Assembly: GCA_050742455.1 (NCBI GenBank)
Contig: JBOGIG010000011.1
Location: 1 to 47,682, forward strand
Reading direction: 5' to 3'
Source of the DNA: JBOGIG01 sp050742455
GTDB lineage: Bacteria > Actinomycetota > Acidimicrobiia > Acidimicrobiales > JBOGIG01
DNA length: 47,682 bases
In this document: piece by piece, positions 26,322 through 33,064 of the stretch
Layout: each line of letters starts with the position of its first letter
Numbering within the stretch: position 1 is the first letter of the stretch
Program-made: the position numbers and the translations under genes
The notes under the pieces: model-generated
What the model saw: only the letters and a program-made list of their open reading frames with translations
What the model was told of the DNA's origin: nothing
Database searches by the model: none

Positions 26322-27149
26322 TCAGGCTGGCGCGGGTCCGGCGGGCGCCAGCCGGGCCTCGATGGTCATGTGCGGCGCCAAGCCCAGTTCGCTCCAGCGC
26401 CTCGATGGGATGGCGCCCAAGACGGCGGCGGGCATCAGGCCAACCAACTCGCCCCGAGTCACGCTGAGTCCCAGTTGGGCGGCGCGCACGGCGACGGCGT
26501 CGTAGGCCGCCTCAGGCCCGACACTGAGTGGCTCGACCAAATTGAACGAGACCTGGCCGTCCCGGCCCACTGCGAAGCTCAACGTCCGCATCTGATCCGA
26601 ACGCAGCACAGTGGCGATCCGGCGCGCTCCTTGGTGTACCGCCGGACCATCCAGCCAGACATTGTAGGCCACCATGGGCTCCCGAGCCCCGACACAACAG
26701 GCGCCGGAGCGCGGGTCACCGCGAGGGGGTCCGGTGTCGGGGGCGAACCGGCTGAACGCTCCCCGGCGTACTTCCGGCAGGGATCGTTCCGGACCGTAAA
26801 GGAAGCATGGCAGGCTCAACTCCGTCCCGGCCCAGTGGGCGAATCGATCCCGGGCCGCTGTCGCGTCAGTCAGGGTTGATCCGGCCAGGGCCACGAACGG
26901 CACCACATCGAGAACACCCAGACGGGGGTGGACGCCATCGTGGGTAGACAAGTCGAGGTGGTCCACCACGGCTCGGGCCACCTGGCGGACTTTCTCCTCG
27001 ACGTCGTGGCCGGCCAGGGTCAACACGCTGCGATTGTGGTAGGCGTCGCGGTGGACATCTAGGCAGGCCGACGGCCCGGCTGCGGCGGCTAGAAGGGCGA
27101 CGAGAACCGGGTCCCGCCCCTCGCTCACGTTGACAACGCACTCGAGCAC
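26322..27149 (-). CDS. ftcD: Glutamate formimidoyltransferase
   Basis: 275 residues, formiminotransferase domain only, with no cyclodeaminase. VVNVSEGRD at the N-terminus, HRDAYHNRSVLTLAG (containing the catalytic His of the family), THDGVHPRLGVLDVVPF and MVAYNVWLDG are family signatures. It moves the formimino or formyl group between glutamate and tetrahydrofolate in histidine breakdown. No hut genes are nearby, so its role could be formyl-folate recycling, consistent with purN/purH/folD/metF in the window. GTG 27149 was chosen because homology begins there; upstream is a 10-bp repeat region shared with the divergent sigma gene. Confidence 0.9.
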   Translation of the reverse strand: MLECVVNVSEGRDPVLVALLAAAAGPSACLDVHRDAYHNRSVLTLAGHDVEEKVRQVARAVVDHLDLSTHDGVHPRLGVLDVVPFVALAGSTLTDATAARDRFAHWAGTELSLPCFLYGPERSLPEVRRGAFSRFAPDTGPPRGDPRSGACCVGAREPMVAYNVWLDGPAVHQGARRIATVLRSDQMRTLSFAVGRDGQVSFNLVEPLSVGPEAAYDAVAVRAAQLGLSVTRGELVGLMPAAVLGAIPSRRWSELGLAPHMTIEARLAPAGPAPA

Positions 27150-27155
27150 TCGACC

Positions 27156-27233
27156 AGGCTGGCACAGGCTGGCACGGGCTGGCACGGGCTGGGGTACAGG
27201 CTGAGACAGGTTGAGACAGCCTGAGACAGGGTG
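27156..27233 (-). repeat. 10-bp period repeat between ftcD and the sigma gene
   Basis: AGGCTGGCAC at 27156 and 27166, GGGCTGGCAC at 27176, a partial at 27186, then AGGCTGAGAC, AGGTTGAGAC and AGCCTGAGAC at 27198, 27208 and 27218. The period is close to one helical turn and the tract lies directly upstream of the ftcD start. Read on the minus strand each unit carries CAGCCT, one change from a TANNNT -10. Confidence 0.75.
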
Positions 27234-27307
27234 CTGGCGGGTTGCGCCGCCCGCCGTCTGGGGCCAGGCGGGCGCGGCGGCGGGTCGGCGGGCGCGGCGG
27301 GCGCCGC

Positions 27308-27313
27308 TACTTT
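27308..27313 (+). promoter_or_regulatory. Putative -10 for leaderless sigma-factor gene
   Basis: TACTTT ends seven bases before GTG 27321. It supports that GTG as the start of the long sigma form. Confidence 0.45.
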
Positions 27314-27320
27314 TGATGGG

Positions 27321-27953
27321 GTGGAAACACAATCGGCGGCGCTGGGAGCCAACCCCGGCTCCGAACTCGTGGGAACTGAACCGCCCACGGTGGTCGTTGA
27401 ATCTACCGCCGGCCCCGTAGATGGTGTCGACCTCGACAGCGAGGAGTTCCGTGGATTCGTCGAAGCCCCACTCGATTGGGAAGCTGTGGCCCGCCGGCAC
27501 GGCCGCTTCATGTTCACCGTCGCCCTTCGACTCACGGGTAATAGAACCGATGCCGAGGATCTGGTGCAGGAGAGCCTGCTCAAGGTCCAGCGCGGTCTGG
27601 GCACCTACCGACCTGGATCGATGGAGGGCTGGCTGGCCCGGATCACCACTAACGCCTTCTTGGACGGGGCTCGCCGCCGGTCCCGCCGACCAGAGTCATC
27701 CATGCCCGACAACCCCGACCTGGTACTCCCTCCGTCCCCGGGCGCCGATGAGGCCATGGCCGGAGCCGGCCTATCCGACGAGGTGCAAAAGGCGCTGTTG
27801 TGCCTGAGCGAGGAATACCGGGTAGCCGTGGTGCTGTGCGACGTGGCCGGGCTCTCCTACGAGGAGATCAGTCACGCTACCGGGGTGGCACTGGGTACGG
27901 TGCGCAGTCGGATCCATCGAGGCCGGGCCGCTTTGCGCCAGGTTCTCGGATGA
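27321..27953 (+). CDS. sigE: ECF RNA polymerase sigma factor, SigE-like
   Basis: 210 residues from GTG 27321. Region 2 (ALRLTGNRTDAEDLVQESLLKVQRG, then SMEGWLARITTNAFLDGARRRSRRP) and region 4 (LCLSEEYRVAVVLCDVAGLSYEEI, TGVALGTVRSRIHRGRAALRQ) are both intact, with a 55-60 residue acidic N-terminal extension. The order sigma, zinc anti-sigma and htrA is that of mycobacterial sigE-rseA-htrA, an envelope-stress system. The stop overlaps the anti-sigma start (ATGA). A perfect ECF-type promoter (27371-27398) lies inside the N-terminal coding part, suggesting autoregulation and a shorter product, although no obvious in-frame start with a ribosome site follows it before GTG 27486. Confidence 0.88.
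   Translation: METQSAALGANPGSELVGTEPPTVVVESTAGPVDGVDLDSEEFRGFVEAPLDWEAVARRHGRFMFTVALRLTGNRTDAEDLVQESLLKVQRGLGTYRPGSMEGWLARITTNAFLDGARRRSRRPESSMPDNPDLVLPPSPGADEAMAGAGLSDEVQKALLCLSEEYRVAVVLCDVAGLSYEEISHATGVALGTVRSRIHRGRAALRQVLG
27371..27398 (+). promoter_or_regulatory. ECF-type promoter inside the sigma gene
   Basis: GGGAACT (27371-27377), a 17-base spacer and CGTT (27395-27398) match the SigE/SigH/SigR promoter consensus. It would drive the downstream part of the sigma gene and the anti-sigma gene. Confidence 0.5.
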
Positions 27954-28453
27954 CCGGCCGCTTTTCTTTGGGGGCCGACGGACATCTGGGCGATTGGCTC
28001 AGCCCCCTGGTCGATGGCGAACTGTCGCCCGGTCAGACGGATGAAGCTATGGCGCACCTGGCCTGCTGCGGGACCTGTTCGGAGGAACTCGCCGCCATCG
28101 GGAACATTCGGCGTCTGGTTCGCCGCTTGGAGTCCGTGCCATTGCCCGACCAGGTGAACCTGACCACCAGGACTCGGGCCTTGGGCCAAGGTCGGCGTGC
28201 ATCGGGCTATCGGTGGCGGACGGCCGCGGCCTGCCTGGCTATCGGGGCCTCCTCGGTGGGTGCGGCCGTGGGGATGTCGGCCAGTTGGTCGGCGTCACGA
28301 CCAGTCCCAACTACACCGAACCCGAGCGCGAACTCGACCGGGGTAGAAAGCCCGGCCGCAGCGAACGCGTTGGTGGCGGGCACGTCTCGCACGGGCCCCT
28401 TCCGGCCGGGCTGGGGGCCGCCCCTGGCCATCCCCATGGGCTTCGGCCCCTAA
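27950..28453 (+). CDS. Zinc-binding anti-sigma factor (RseA-like)
   Basis: 167 residues. The N-terminal domain has WLSPLVDGELSPGQ and then HLACCGTC, which reads as the HxxxCxxC zinc motif of ZAS anti-sigma factors; it would hold the preceding sigma factor inactive. A weak hydrophobic stretch (TAAACLAIGASSVGAAVGM) may be a membrane segment. The tail is Pro/Gly-rich and ends PMGFGP. That ending, with its stop codon, lies in the first unit of a 32-bp triplicated repeat. Translation is coupled to the sigma gene by ATGA overlap. Confidence 0.88.
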   Translation: MTGRFSLGADGHLGDWLSPLVDGELSPGQTDEAMAHLACCGTCSEELAAIGNIRRLVRRLESVPLPDQVNLTTRTRALGQGRRASGYRWRTAAACLAIGASSVGAAVGMSASWSASRPVPTTPNPSANSTGVESPAAANALVAGTSRTGPFRPGWGPPLAIPMGFGP

Positions 28454-28528
28454 ATGATGTCAGCCCCCATGGGCTTTGGCCCCTAAGCGATGTCAGCCCC
28501 ATGGGCTTTGGCCCCTAAGCGATGTCAG
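28432..28528 (+). repeat. 32-bp tandem repeat, three units, joining two convergent gene ends
   Basis: Units at 28432-28463, 28465-28496 and 28497-28528; units two and three are identical and unit one differs at four positions or fewer. Each contains CCCCATGGGCTT, GGCCCCTAA and GATGTCAG, so each codes PMGFGP-stop on the plus strand. The first unit holds the anti-sigma stop (28451-28453) and the third the WhiB stop (28525-28527, minus). A small GGGC-TTTG-GCCC hairpin occurs in units two and three. Confidence 0.92.
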
Positions 28529-28773
28529 CCTGGCGCAATGCCGATTGGGCTCAAGCGACGCCCGCGGGCAATCCGGCGCCGCTCCCGTTCGCTGGTGCCT
28601 CCCCACACGCCGTGGTCGATGTGATTGTCCAGGGCGTACTCCAAACAGGGAGTCCTTACCGGGCATTCGGCGCAGATGTGGCGGGCGACCTCGACCCCCA
28701 CCCCATCGCTGGGAAAAAATGTGGCCGGCTTCATCTCGGCGCACAGGCCCTTCGACATCCATTGGGTGCTCAT
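28525..28773 (-). CDS. WhiB-family iron-sulfur regulator, second copy
   Basis: 82 residues. Cluster cysteines are Cys11, Cys34, Cys37 and Cys43; GVWGG at 55-59 and a basic tail (SERERRRIARGRR) follow. It differs from the first WhiB in lacking the FPERGASTREAK segment (here FPSDGVGVEVARHIC). A strong GGAGGAGCT ribosome site precedes ATG 28773. It is divergent from htrA across a 103-base gap whose two ECF-type promoters share a palindromic -35, which puts it in the regulon of the neighbouring sigma factor by inference. Its stop lies in the triplicated repeat. Confidence 0.92.
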   Translation of the reverse strand: MSTQWMSKGLCAEMKPATFFPSDGVGVEVARHICAECPVRTPCLEYALDNHIDHGVWGGTSERERRRIARGRRLSPIGIAPG

Positions 28774-28790
28774 AGCTCCTCCGATATTCC

Positions 28791-28818
28791 AACGCCTTGT
28801 GGAATCATTTCGGTTCCC
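28791..28818 (-). promoter_or_regulatory. ECF-type promoter for the second WhiB gene
   Basis: On the minus strand GGGAACC (28818-28812), a 17-base spacer and CGTT (28794-28791). The leader to ATG 28773 is short and includes the GGAGGAG ribosome site. Its -35 is one arm of the palindrome 28812-28825. Confidence 0.65.
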
Positions 28819-28825
28819 GGGAACC
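28812..28825 (+). promoter_or_regulatory. 14-bp perfect palindrome formed by two abutting ECF -35 elements
   Basis: GGTTCCCGGGAACC is its own reverse complement. Its halves are the -35 elements of the two divergent ECF-type promoters. Confidence 0.75.
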
Positions 28826-28845
28826 TCTACGGTGTCAAGGGCGTT
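28819..28845 (+). promoter_or_regulatory. ECF-type promoter for htrA
   Basis: GGGAACC (28819-28825), a 16-base spacer and CGTT (28842-28845), matching the SigE-type consensus; the start ATG 28877 follows with GGAGGAAC as ribosome site. Confidence 0.7.
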
Positions 28846-28876
28846 GGTGGATTGAGCGACGAGGTCGGAGGAACGG

Positions 28877-30304
28877 ATGGCTGACACATCGGGTACCCAC
28901 GAGGGAGAAGATCCCTCGACTGCACAGATAGATCTGGGCCACCCGGTGCCCGACCCCCCCGCGTCCGAACCCCCAGCCTCCGACCCCCCAGCGTCCGAAG
29001 CTTCGAGCCCAGTCCCCAATTACCGGCCCTGGCCTCCGGTCATCCCTCCCGAGTCGGCGTCGTCTGTCGGACCCGCCGGCAGCGCCGGTTCCGCCGGTGG
29101 CGAGGGGGTTCCTCCCCGCTATTCGTCGCCCTGGTCCCACGGAGCTGGAGGCCAGACTCCTCCATCGACCAGGAGTGGCACCGCTCGACTGCTGGTCTCG
29201 GTGGCCGTCCTGGCTGCCGCCGTGGGTGGAATCGTGGGCGGCTTCATAGGCAGTTCGCAGGCCACCAGTGGCCAGAAGACCATTGTCAAGGAGTTCGCCG
29301 CCAACACGAGCTCGTTTGCCAAGCCCGTCGATATTCAGGGCGTTCTGGCCAAGGTTCTCCCAGAGGTGGTGGCAATCGAGGCCCGCACTGCTGGGCGTGG
29401 AGGTCTGTTCGGAGGTGGTGGCGCCGGCACCGATGCCGGCAGCGGCATGATCGTGTCGCCCGATGGTGAGATCCTCACCAACAACCACGTAATTAGTGGC
29501 GCCGTTTCCCTGTCGGTCACCTTCTACGGGCAGTCCAAGGCCCACCCCGCTCACGTTGTGGGCACCGACCCCGCCGGCGACATGGCCCTCATAAAGGTCG
29601 ACGGCGTGTCCGGCCTGCCCACCGTGACGTTCGGGAACTCCAAGAACGTGCGAGTGGGTGACAGCGTCTTGGCCATCGGTAACGCGCTTGATCTTTCGGC
29701 CCAGACTCCTACCGTGACCGAGGGCATCATTTCGGCCCAGGGCCGCACCCTGGACACCGGAACGGCGAACAATCCCGGCGAGCACCTGACCGACCTACTC
29801 CAAACCGATGCCCCCATCAGCCCGGGAAACTCGGGTGGACCTCTGGTCAACTCGAGCGCCCAGGTGATCGGGATGAACACTGCCGTGGGAACCAGCGGCG
29901 GGAGCAATGCCCCAGCGCAGAACATCGGCTTTGCCATCGCCTCGGCCACCATCCAGCCGGTGCTGTCACAACTCCGATCGGGCAAGTCGATGGCAGTCGC
30001 CAGCAAGGCGTTCCTGGGCGTCACGGCGGTTTCCCTCACCCCCAGCCTGCAGAGCCAATACGGATTCAGCATCAGCAGCGGGGCGGTGGTGGCCTCGGTT
30101 ACACCCGGATCCCCGGCCAACAATGCCAACCTGCGGTCGGGCGATGTCATCACCGCCGTGGACGGCACCCCAATTACTTCGGCCCCTGATCTGGTCAAGG
30201 CCATCGGGGGACACAAGCCAGGCGACAAGGTGACCCTGACAATCAACCGAACTGGCCAGGACATATCCCAGCCGGTGACCCTGGGTTCGGTCCCGACGCG
30301 CTGA
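28877..30304 (+). CDS. htrA: HtrA/DegP-like membrane-anchored serine protease with PDZ domain
   Basis: 475 residues. A cytoplasmic Pro/Ser/Ala-rich N-terminus with PPASE/PPASD repeats is followed by one membrane helix (about 103-125), then a trypsin-like domain with an intact triad: His204 (TNNHV), Asp235 (GDMALIK) and Ser319 (GNSGGP). A PDZ domain covers about 375-470 (FLGVTAVSL, GSPANNANLRSGDVITAVDG). It should degrade or refold misfolded proteins outside the membrane. It lies in the htrA position of the sigE group and has an ECF-type promoter. Its stop falls in a 14-bp duplication (30298-30325). Confidence 0.94.
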   Translation: MADTSGTHEGEDPSTAQIDLGHPVPDPPASEPPASDPPASEASSPVPNYRPWPPVIPPESASSVGPAGSAGSAGGEGVPPRYSSPWSHGAGGQTPPSTRSGTARLLVSVAVLAAAVGGIVGGFIGSSQATSGQKTIVKEFAANTSSFAKPVDIQGVLAKVLPEVVAIEARTAGRGGLFGGGGAGTDAGSGMIVSPDGEILTNNHVISGAVSLSVTFYGQSKAHPAHVVGTDPAGDMALIKVDGVSGLPTVTFGNSKNVRVGDSVLAIGNALDLSAQTPTVTEGIISAQGRTLDTGTANNPGEHLTDLLQTDAPISPGNSGGPLVNSSAQVIGMNTAVGTSGGSNAPAQNIGFAIASATIQPVLSQLRSGKSMAVASKAFLGVTAVSLTPSLQSQYGFSISSGAVVASVTPGSPANNANLRSGDVITAVDGTPITSAPDLVKAIGGHKPGDKVTLTINRTGQDISQPVTLGSVPTR

Positions 30305-30325
30305 CCTGGTAGCGCTGACCTGGTC
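30298..30325 (+). repeat. 14-bp tandem duplication over the htrA stop codon
   Basis: GCGCTGACCTGGTA at 30298-30311 and GCGCTGACCTGGTC at 30312-30325. The TGA of htrA (30302-30304) is in the first unit. Confidence 0.85.
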
Positions 30326-30392
30326 GGCTCGTCGGCGCCGCCTGGGGCAGTCAGTAAGCTGGATTCGTCGGTCAGCCCCGAAGGAGCCTGCC

Positions 30393-30686
30393 ATGAGTGT
30401 CACCGAACCGATTGTCGAGGAGGCCCAGCCGCCGCGGGGCCACATAAGGATCGTTTACCTGGGGCCGGTCGCCCCTCACTGGGAGATCCAGTCGGACTTT
30501 GGCGATCGCATGTTGATCGAGGAGATGCGCCAGCGCTTTCAGGCTCGGCTGGTTCTCCTGCCCCCTCACGATCCCCAGTTCCGCCGCAATCGGGAACGGG
30601 TGGCACGCGATGCCGAGCGGGAGAACATCGTGTTGCAGTGGGACCTTGGAGTCCCTGAAGAGGAAGAGTTCGTCCCGGCCGAATAG
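30393..30686 (+). CDS. Unrecognised 97-residue protein downstream of htrA
   Basis: Not recognised. It is a small soluble protein with an acidic N-terminus (MSVTEPIVEEAQ), a core HIRIVYLGPVAPHWEIQSDFG, a charged helix (MLIEEMRQRFQARL) and an acidic end (EEEEFVPAE). A clear ribosome site (AAGGAG) and a TAAGCT hexamer (30355-30360) precede it, and codon use is like its neighbours, so I consider it real. In mycobacteria this position after htrA holds tatB, but this is not TatB: there is no membrane helix. It is convergent with the next gene, 15 bases away. Confidence 0.8.
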   Translation: MSVTEPIVEEAQPPRGHIRIVYLGPVAPHWEIQSDFGDRMLIEEMRQRFQARLVLLPPHDPQFRRNRERVARDAERENIVLQWDLGVPEEEEFVPAE

Positions 30687-30701
30687 GCCGGGGCCCTGGG
30701 G

Positions 30702-31565
30702 TTACTTCTTGCGCCCCAGGGTGATCTCCATATTCCAGGAGAAGCCCTTCTTGGCGGCCTGGCCGCTTCCTCGGCTGCCCGCTTTTTGAGTTCCAGAGCC
30801 ACCCTGGCTGCTGTGCTTGCGACCACGTCGGCCGCTACGAGCCGGGTCGGGGTGTGGGTCCGGGGTGCTTGCCACTGTCGGGCCACCCAGTTCTGCCGGG
30901 CCACCCGTTTCTGTCGGGCCACCCAGTTCTGTCGGACCACCCGGTTCTGCCGGGCCAACCGGTCCAAGCTCCTCAAACGGTCCATCACCGGAACCGGTGG
31001 GAGGCGGGGCAGACATGGCAGGCGCGGCTCGGAGCTTGGGCATCTTCAGTCGCGCCGTGGCGCGACCGCGGGCCTCAGCCCGATTGGACCGCTCCAGAGG
31101 GATGATGTCGTCGTCACTGCGGCGCCAAAGCCCGTCTGGCCAGCAAGGGTCAGGTCCGTTGGCGGCGCCATCGGTCCCGGTCTGACCGTCGGCGGGACCG
31201 GAATCGATTGGCGCCAACCCCCCTTCGCTCGAAGTCGGGAGATCAGAAAGCTCATTCAGACCGGAAAGGTCCAGCAGCTCGGGGATGATGTCCCACACCT
31301 TGGCCGGGGTCGGGCTGCCCGTCGGACGGACGTGACCGAGGTCATGCAAGCCATCCAGGCCCGCACCGTCGTCGTAGGTGTTGCGCTCGAATCGGGACAG
31401 GGACTCGGCTGACCGGTCGCCTCCGGCTTGGATCGGCCCGACCTGGCCTGGCCCGGCATTGCCCTTCGGGGACCGGTCGATCTCGCTGTGCACTTCTTCG
31501 GCCTCATCGGGGCCCGCCATCTCCGGGCCGAAGGCGTCTTCGATCGAATTGGAGAAAAACGACAT
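30702..31565 (-). CDS. Repeat-rich hypothetical protein
   Basis: 287 residues, no recognised domain. The N-terminal 130 residues are acidic with possible short helices (KVWDIIPELLDLSGLNELSDLP). The middle has GPTELGG/GPTETGG/GPAELGG six-residue repeats (18-bp DNA units), and the end is basic (RRGRKHSSQGG, then KKGFSWNMEITLGRKK). It is probably cytoplasmic and largely disordered. No good ribosome site was found at ATG 31565. The 88 bases between it and the upstream DUF2342 gene allow co-transcription. Function unknown. Confidence 0.62.
   Translation of the reverse strand: MSFFSNSIEDAFGPEMAGPDEAEEVHSEIDRSPKGNAGPGQVGPIQAGGDRSAESLSRFERNTYDDGAGLDGLHDLGHVRPTGSPTPAKVWDIIPELLDLSGLNELSDLPTSSEGGLAPIDSGPADGQTGTDGAANGPDPCWPDGLWRRSDDDIIPLERSNRAEARGRATARLKMPKLRAAPAMSAPPPTGSGDGPFEELGPVGPAEPGGPTELGGPTETGGPAELGGPTVASTPDPHPDPARSGRRGRKHSSQGGSGTQKAGSRGSGQAAKKGFSWNMEITLGRKK
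30880..30951 (-). repeat. 18-bp tandem repeat, four units
   Basis: Units at 30880, 30898, 30916 and 30934, on the plus strand GGGCCACCC(A/G)(T/G)TTCTG(C/T)C with small changes. In the minus-strand gene they encode the GGPTEL-type hexapeptides. Confidence 0.85.
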
Positions 31566-31653
31566 CCACTGTTCATCGACCGCGCTTAGGACAATCTTGA
31601 GGACTATCCGGTACCTCCATTGGTCTTGGAGATCAGCCGGTCAGCCCCCAGGT

Positions 31654-32916
31654 TCACTCTCCGTCAGGGATGGAGATCCTTTCCAGCCACAGACCTGGAG
31701 CGTCCACCTCGGCCGGAGTAGGCAGGTGTCGGGCATCTGACCACAATCCGGGCAATGCTTCCTCACCGGCCCGCTCCACAATGCCAGCGATGAATTTGGT
31801 CCCTCGGTCGTAGTGGGCCTGACTCATGTCGAGTCCGAACACGCACTCGGCGAACTTGACTCCCTCGCCTCTTTCCGCCCGACGACGGCTCAGCGCCTCG
31901 CTCAGGGAGTCATAGGAAACGATCAACTTTCGTCCCACACTCTCGACCACGAAATCAACCCAACCGTAAATGGCCGCGGTGATGGCCCTGAGCTGACTTC
32001 CGAGAAGCACCTGGGTCGGAGAAAGGAGCTCCCCCAGTAGCAGGCTGGGATCCGAGAGCGTGGCCTGCAGACCCTCGGGGTCACCCGGATCAAACCCGGT
32101 GAGCCGTTCCTCGATGGAGCTGCCGTCGGAAACGAACCCCCCGGCGTACCCGGCCAGTAGCTCATTGAGTCGGTCGCGCACTGGTTGGCGGCTCAACAGG
32201 ATGTGAACCGTCATCTCGTGCAGCGCGATCCAAAGGCGCACATCGTCGGGGGGCAGGCTCCAGTCCTCGGCGAAGCTCGTGATATTTTCCGCCACGACCA
32301 GGATCTCGTCCGAAGCCGGCCTGGGCACCAGCACCTCGTACTGTCCGAGGCAACGCCGGGCCATGTCCCCCACCGCCGATCCGAACTGCATGCCGATCAG
32401 GGCCGGGCCTACGGCTTGGGCTGCCTGGCCCAAGAGGCCGGCCAGTCCCGATCCCCAGTCGAACTCCTGGCCGTGCCCGGCTTCCACGTCGGAACCCTTG
32501 GCTCCGCTGGGGCCGAGAGTCCCAAACAAGCTGCCGAATGACTCGGCTCCGGGTGCCTCACCCGGCTTGGCGTCGGCGCCGGAGAGAGACTGGGCCACCG
32601 ATTCGAGCAACGGGCCCCATGCCTTCAGGGTGGCCAAGGCCCACTCGCCGCGAGTCACGGATCGCACGGTGACGCCTCGACCGCTGACCGAGGTGTCCAC
32701 GCCGGTGAAATCAGCGATGTTGAGCTCGGCCACCCGGGCCAACTCTTCCAGACGGATCCGTTCCACTGGATCGACGTTGATCTCGGCCTGGCCCCCGGAG
32801 GCCACGGCCAGGGCGGCATGGCGGGCGAGTTCGGCGTGCATGGGTCCGGCGTTGGCGAACATCTTCATCCACTCGCCGAAGATGTTGCCGTCTCCGAATG
32901 GAGAGGGGGAACTCAC
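31654..32916 (-). CDS. Zinc-metalloprotease-like protein, DUF2342 family
   Basis: 420 residues from a GTG start. The family is conserved in actinobacteria and is predicted, not proven, to be a zinc hydrolase. Typical features are the early MHAELARHAALAVASGG, LGQYEVLVPRP and NITSFAEDWSLPPDDVRLWIALHE segments. The metal motif is unusual: His233-Glu-Met-Thr-Val-His238, so the second His is one residue later than in HExxH. FDPGDPEGLQATL and the C-terminal GLWSDARHLPTPAEVDAPGLWLERI match the family end. The start lies six bases after TAGATT (minus strand). Confidence 0.85.
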   Translation of the reverse strand: MSSPSPFGDGNIFGEWMKMFANAGPMHAELARHAALAVASGGQAEINVDPVERIRLEELARVAELNIADFTGVDTSVSGRGVTVRSVTRGEWALATLKAWGPLLESVAQSLSGADAKPGEAPGAESFGSLFGTLGPSGAKGSDVEAGHGQEFDWGSGLAGLLGQAAQAVGPALIGMQFGSAVGDMARRCLGQYEVLVPRPASDEILVVAENITSFAEDWSLPPDDVRLWIALHEMTVHILLSRQPVRDRLNELLAGYAGGFVSDGSSIEERLTGFDPGDPEGLQATLSDPSLLLGELLSPTQVLLGSQLRAITAAIYGWVDFVVESVGRKLIVSYDSLSEALSRRRAERGEGVKFAECVFGLDMSQAHYDRGTKFIAGIVERAGEEALPGLWSDARHLPTPAEVDAPGLWLERISIPDGE

Positions 32917-32922
32917 CTCACC

Positions 32923-32928
32923 AATCTA
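32923..32928 (-). promoter_or_regulatory. Putative -10 for leaderless DUF2342 gene
   Basis: On the minus strand TAGATT is six bases before GTG (32916-32914). The intervening GGTGAG could also act as a weak ribosome site. Confidence 0.4.
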
Positions 32929-33007
32929 GACAATCGCATGGCCGACCCGACCCATCCTGACCACCAGCCGACCCGTCCCGGCCGACCCGACCCGTCCCGG
33001 CCACCAG

Positions 33008-33064
33008 CCGACCCGTCCCGGCCACCAGCCGACCCGAGGCCGTCAGCCGACCCGAGGCCGTCAG
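33008..33064 (-). repeat. 18- and 21-bp tandem repeats over the pseudo-HtrA stop codon
   Basis: CCGACCCGAGGCCGTCAG occurs at 33029-33046 and 33047-33064. A related 21-base unit precedes it at 33008-33028 and similar sequence reaches back to about 32960. The stop of the minus-strand gene (33061-33063) is in the last unit. The tract fills the gap to the DUF2342 start. Confidence 0.85.

Noticed and set aside
28432..28528. Triplicated 32-bp unit as a CRISPR array
   Set aside because: Units are directly adjacent with no spacers, they contain gene ends, and there are no cas genes in the window.
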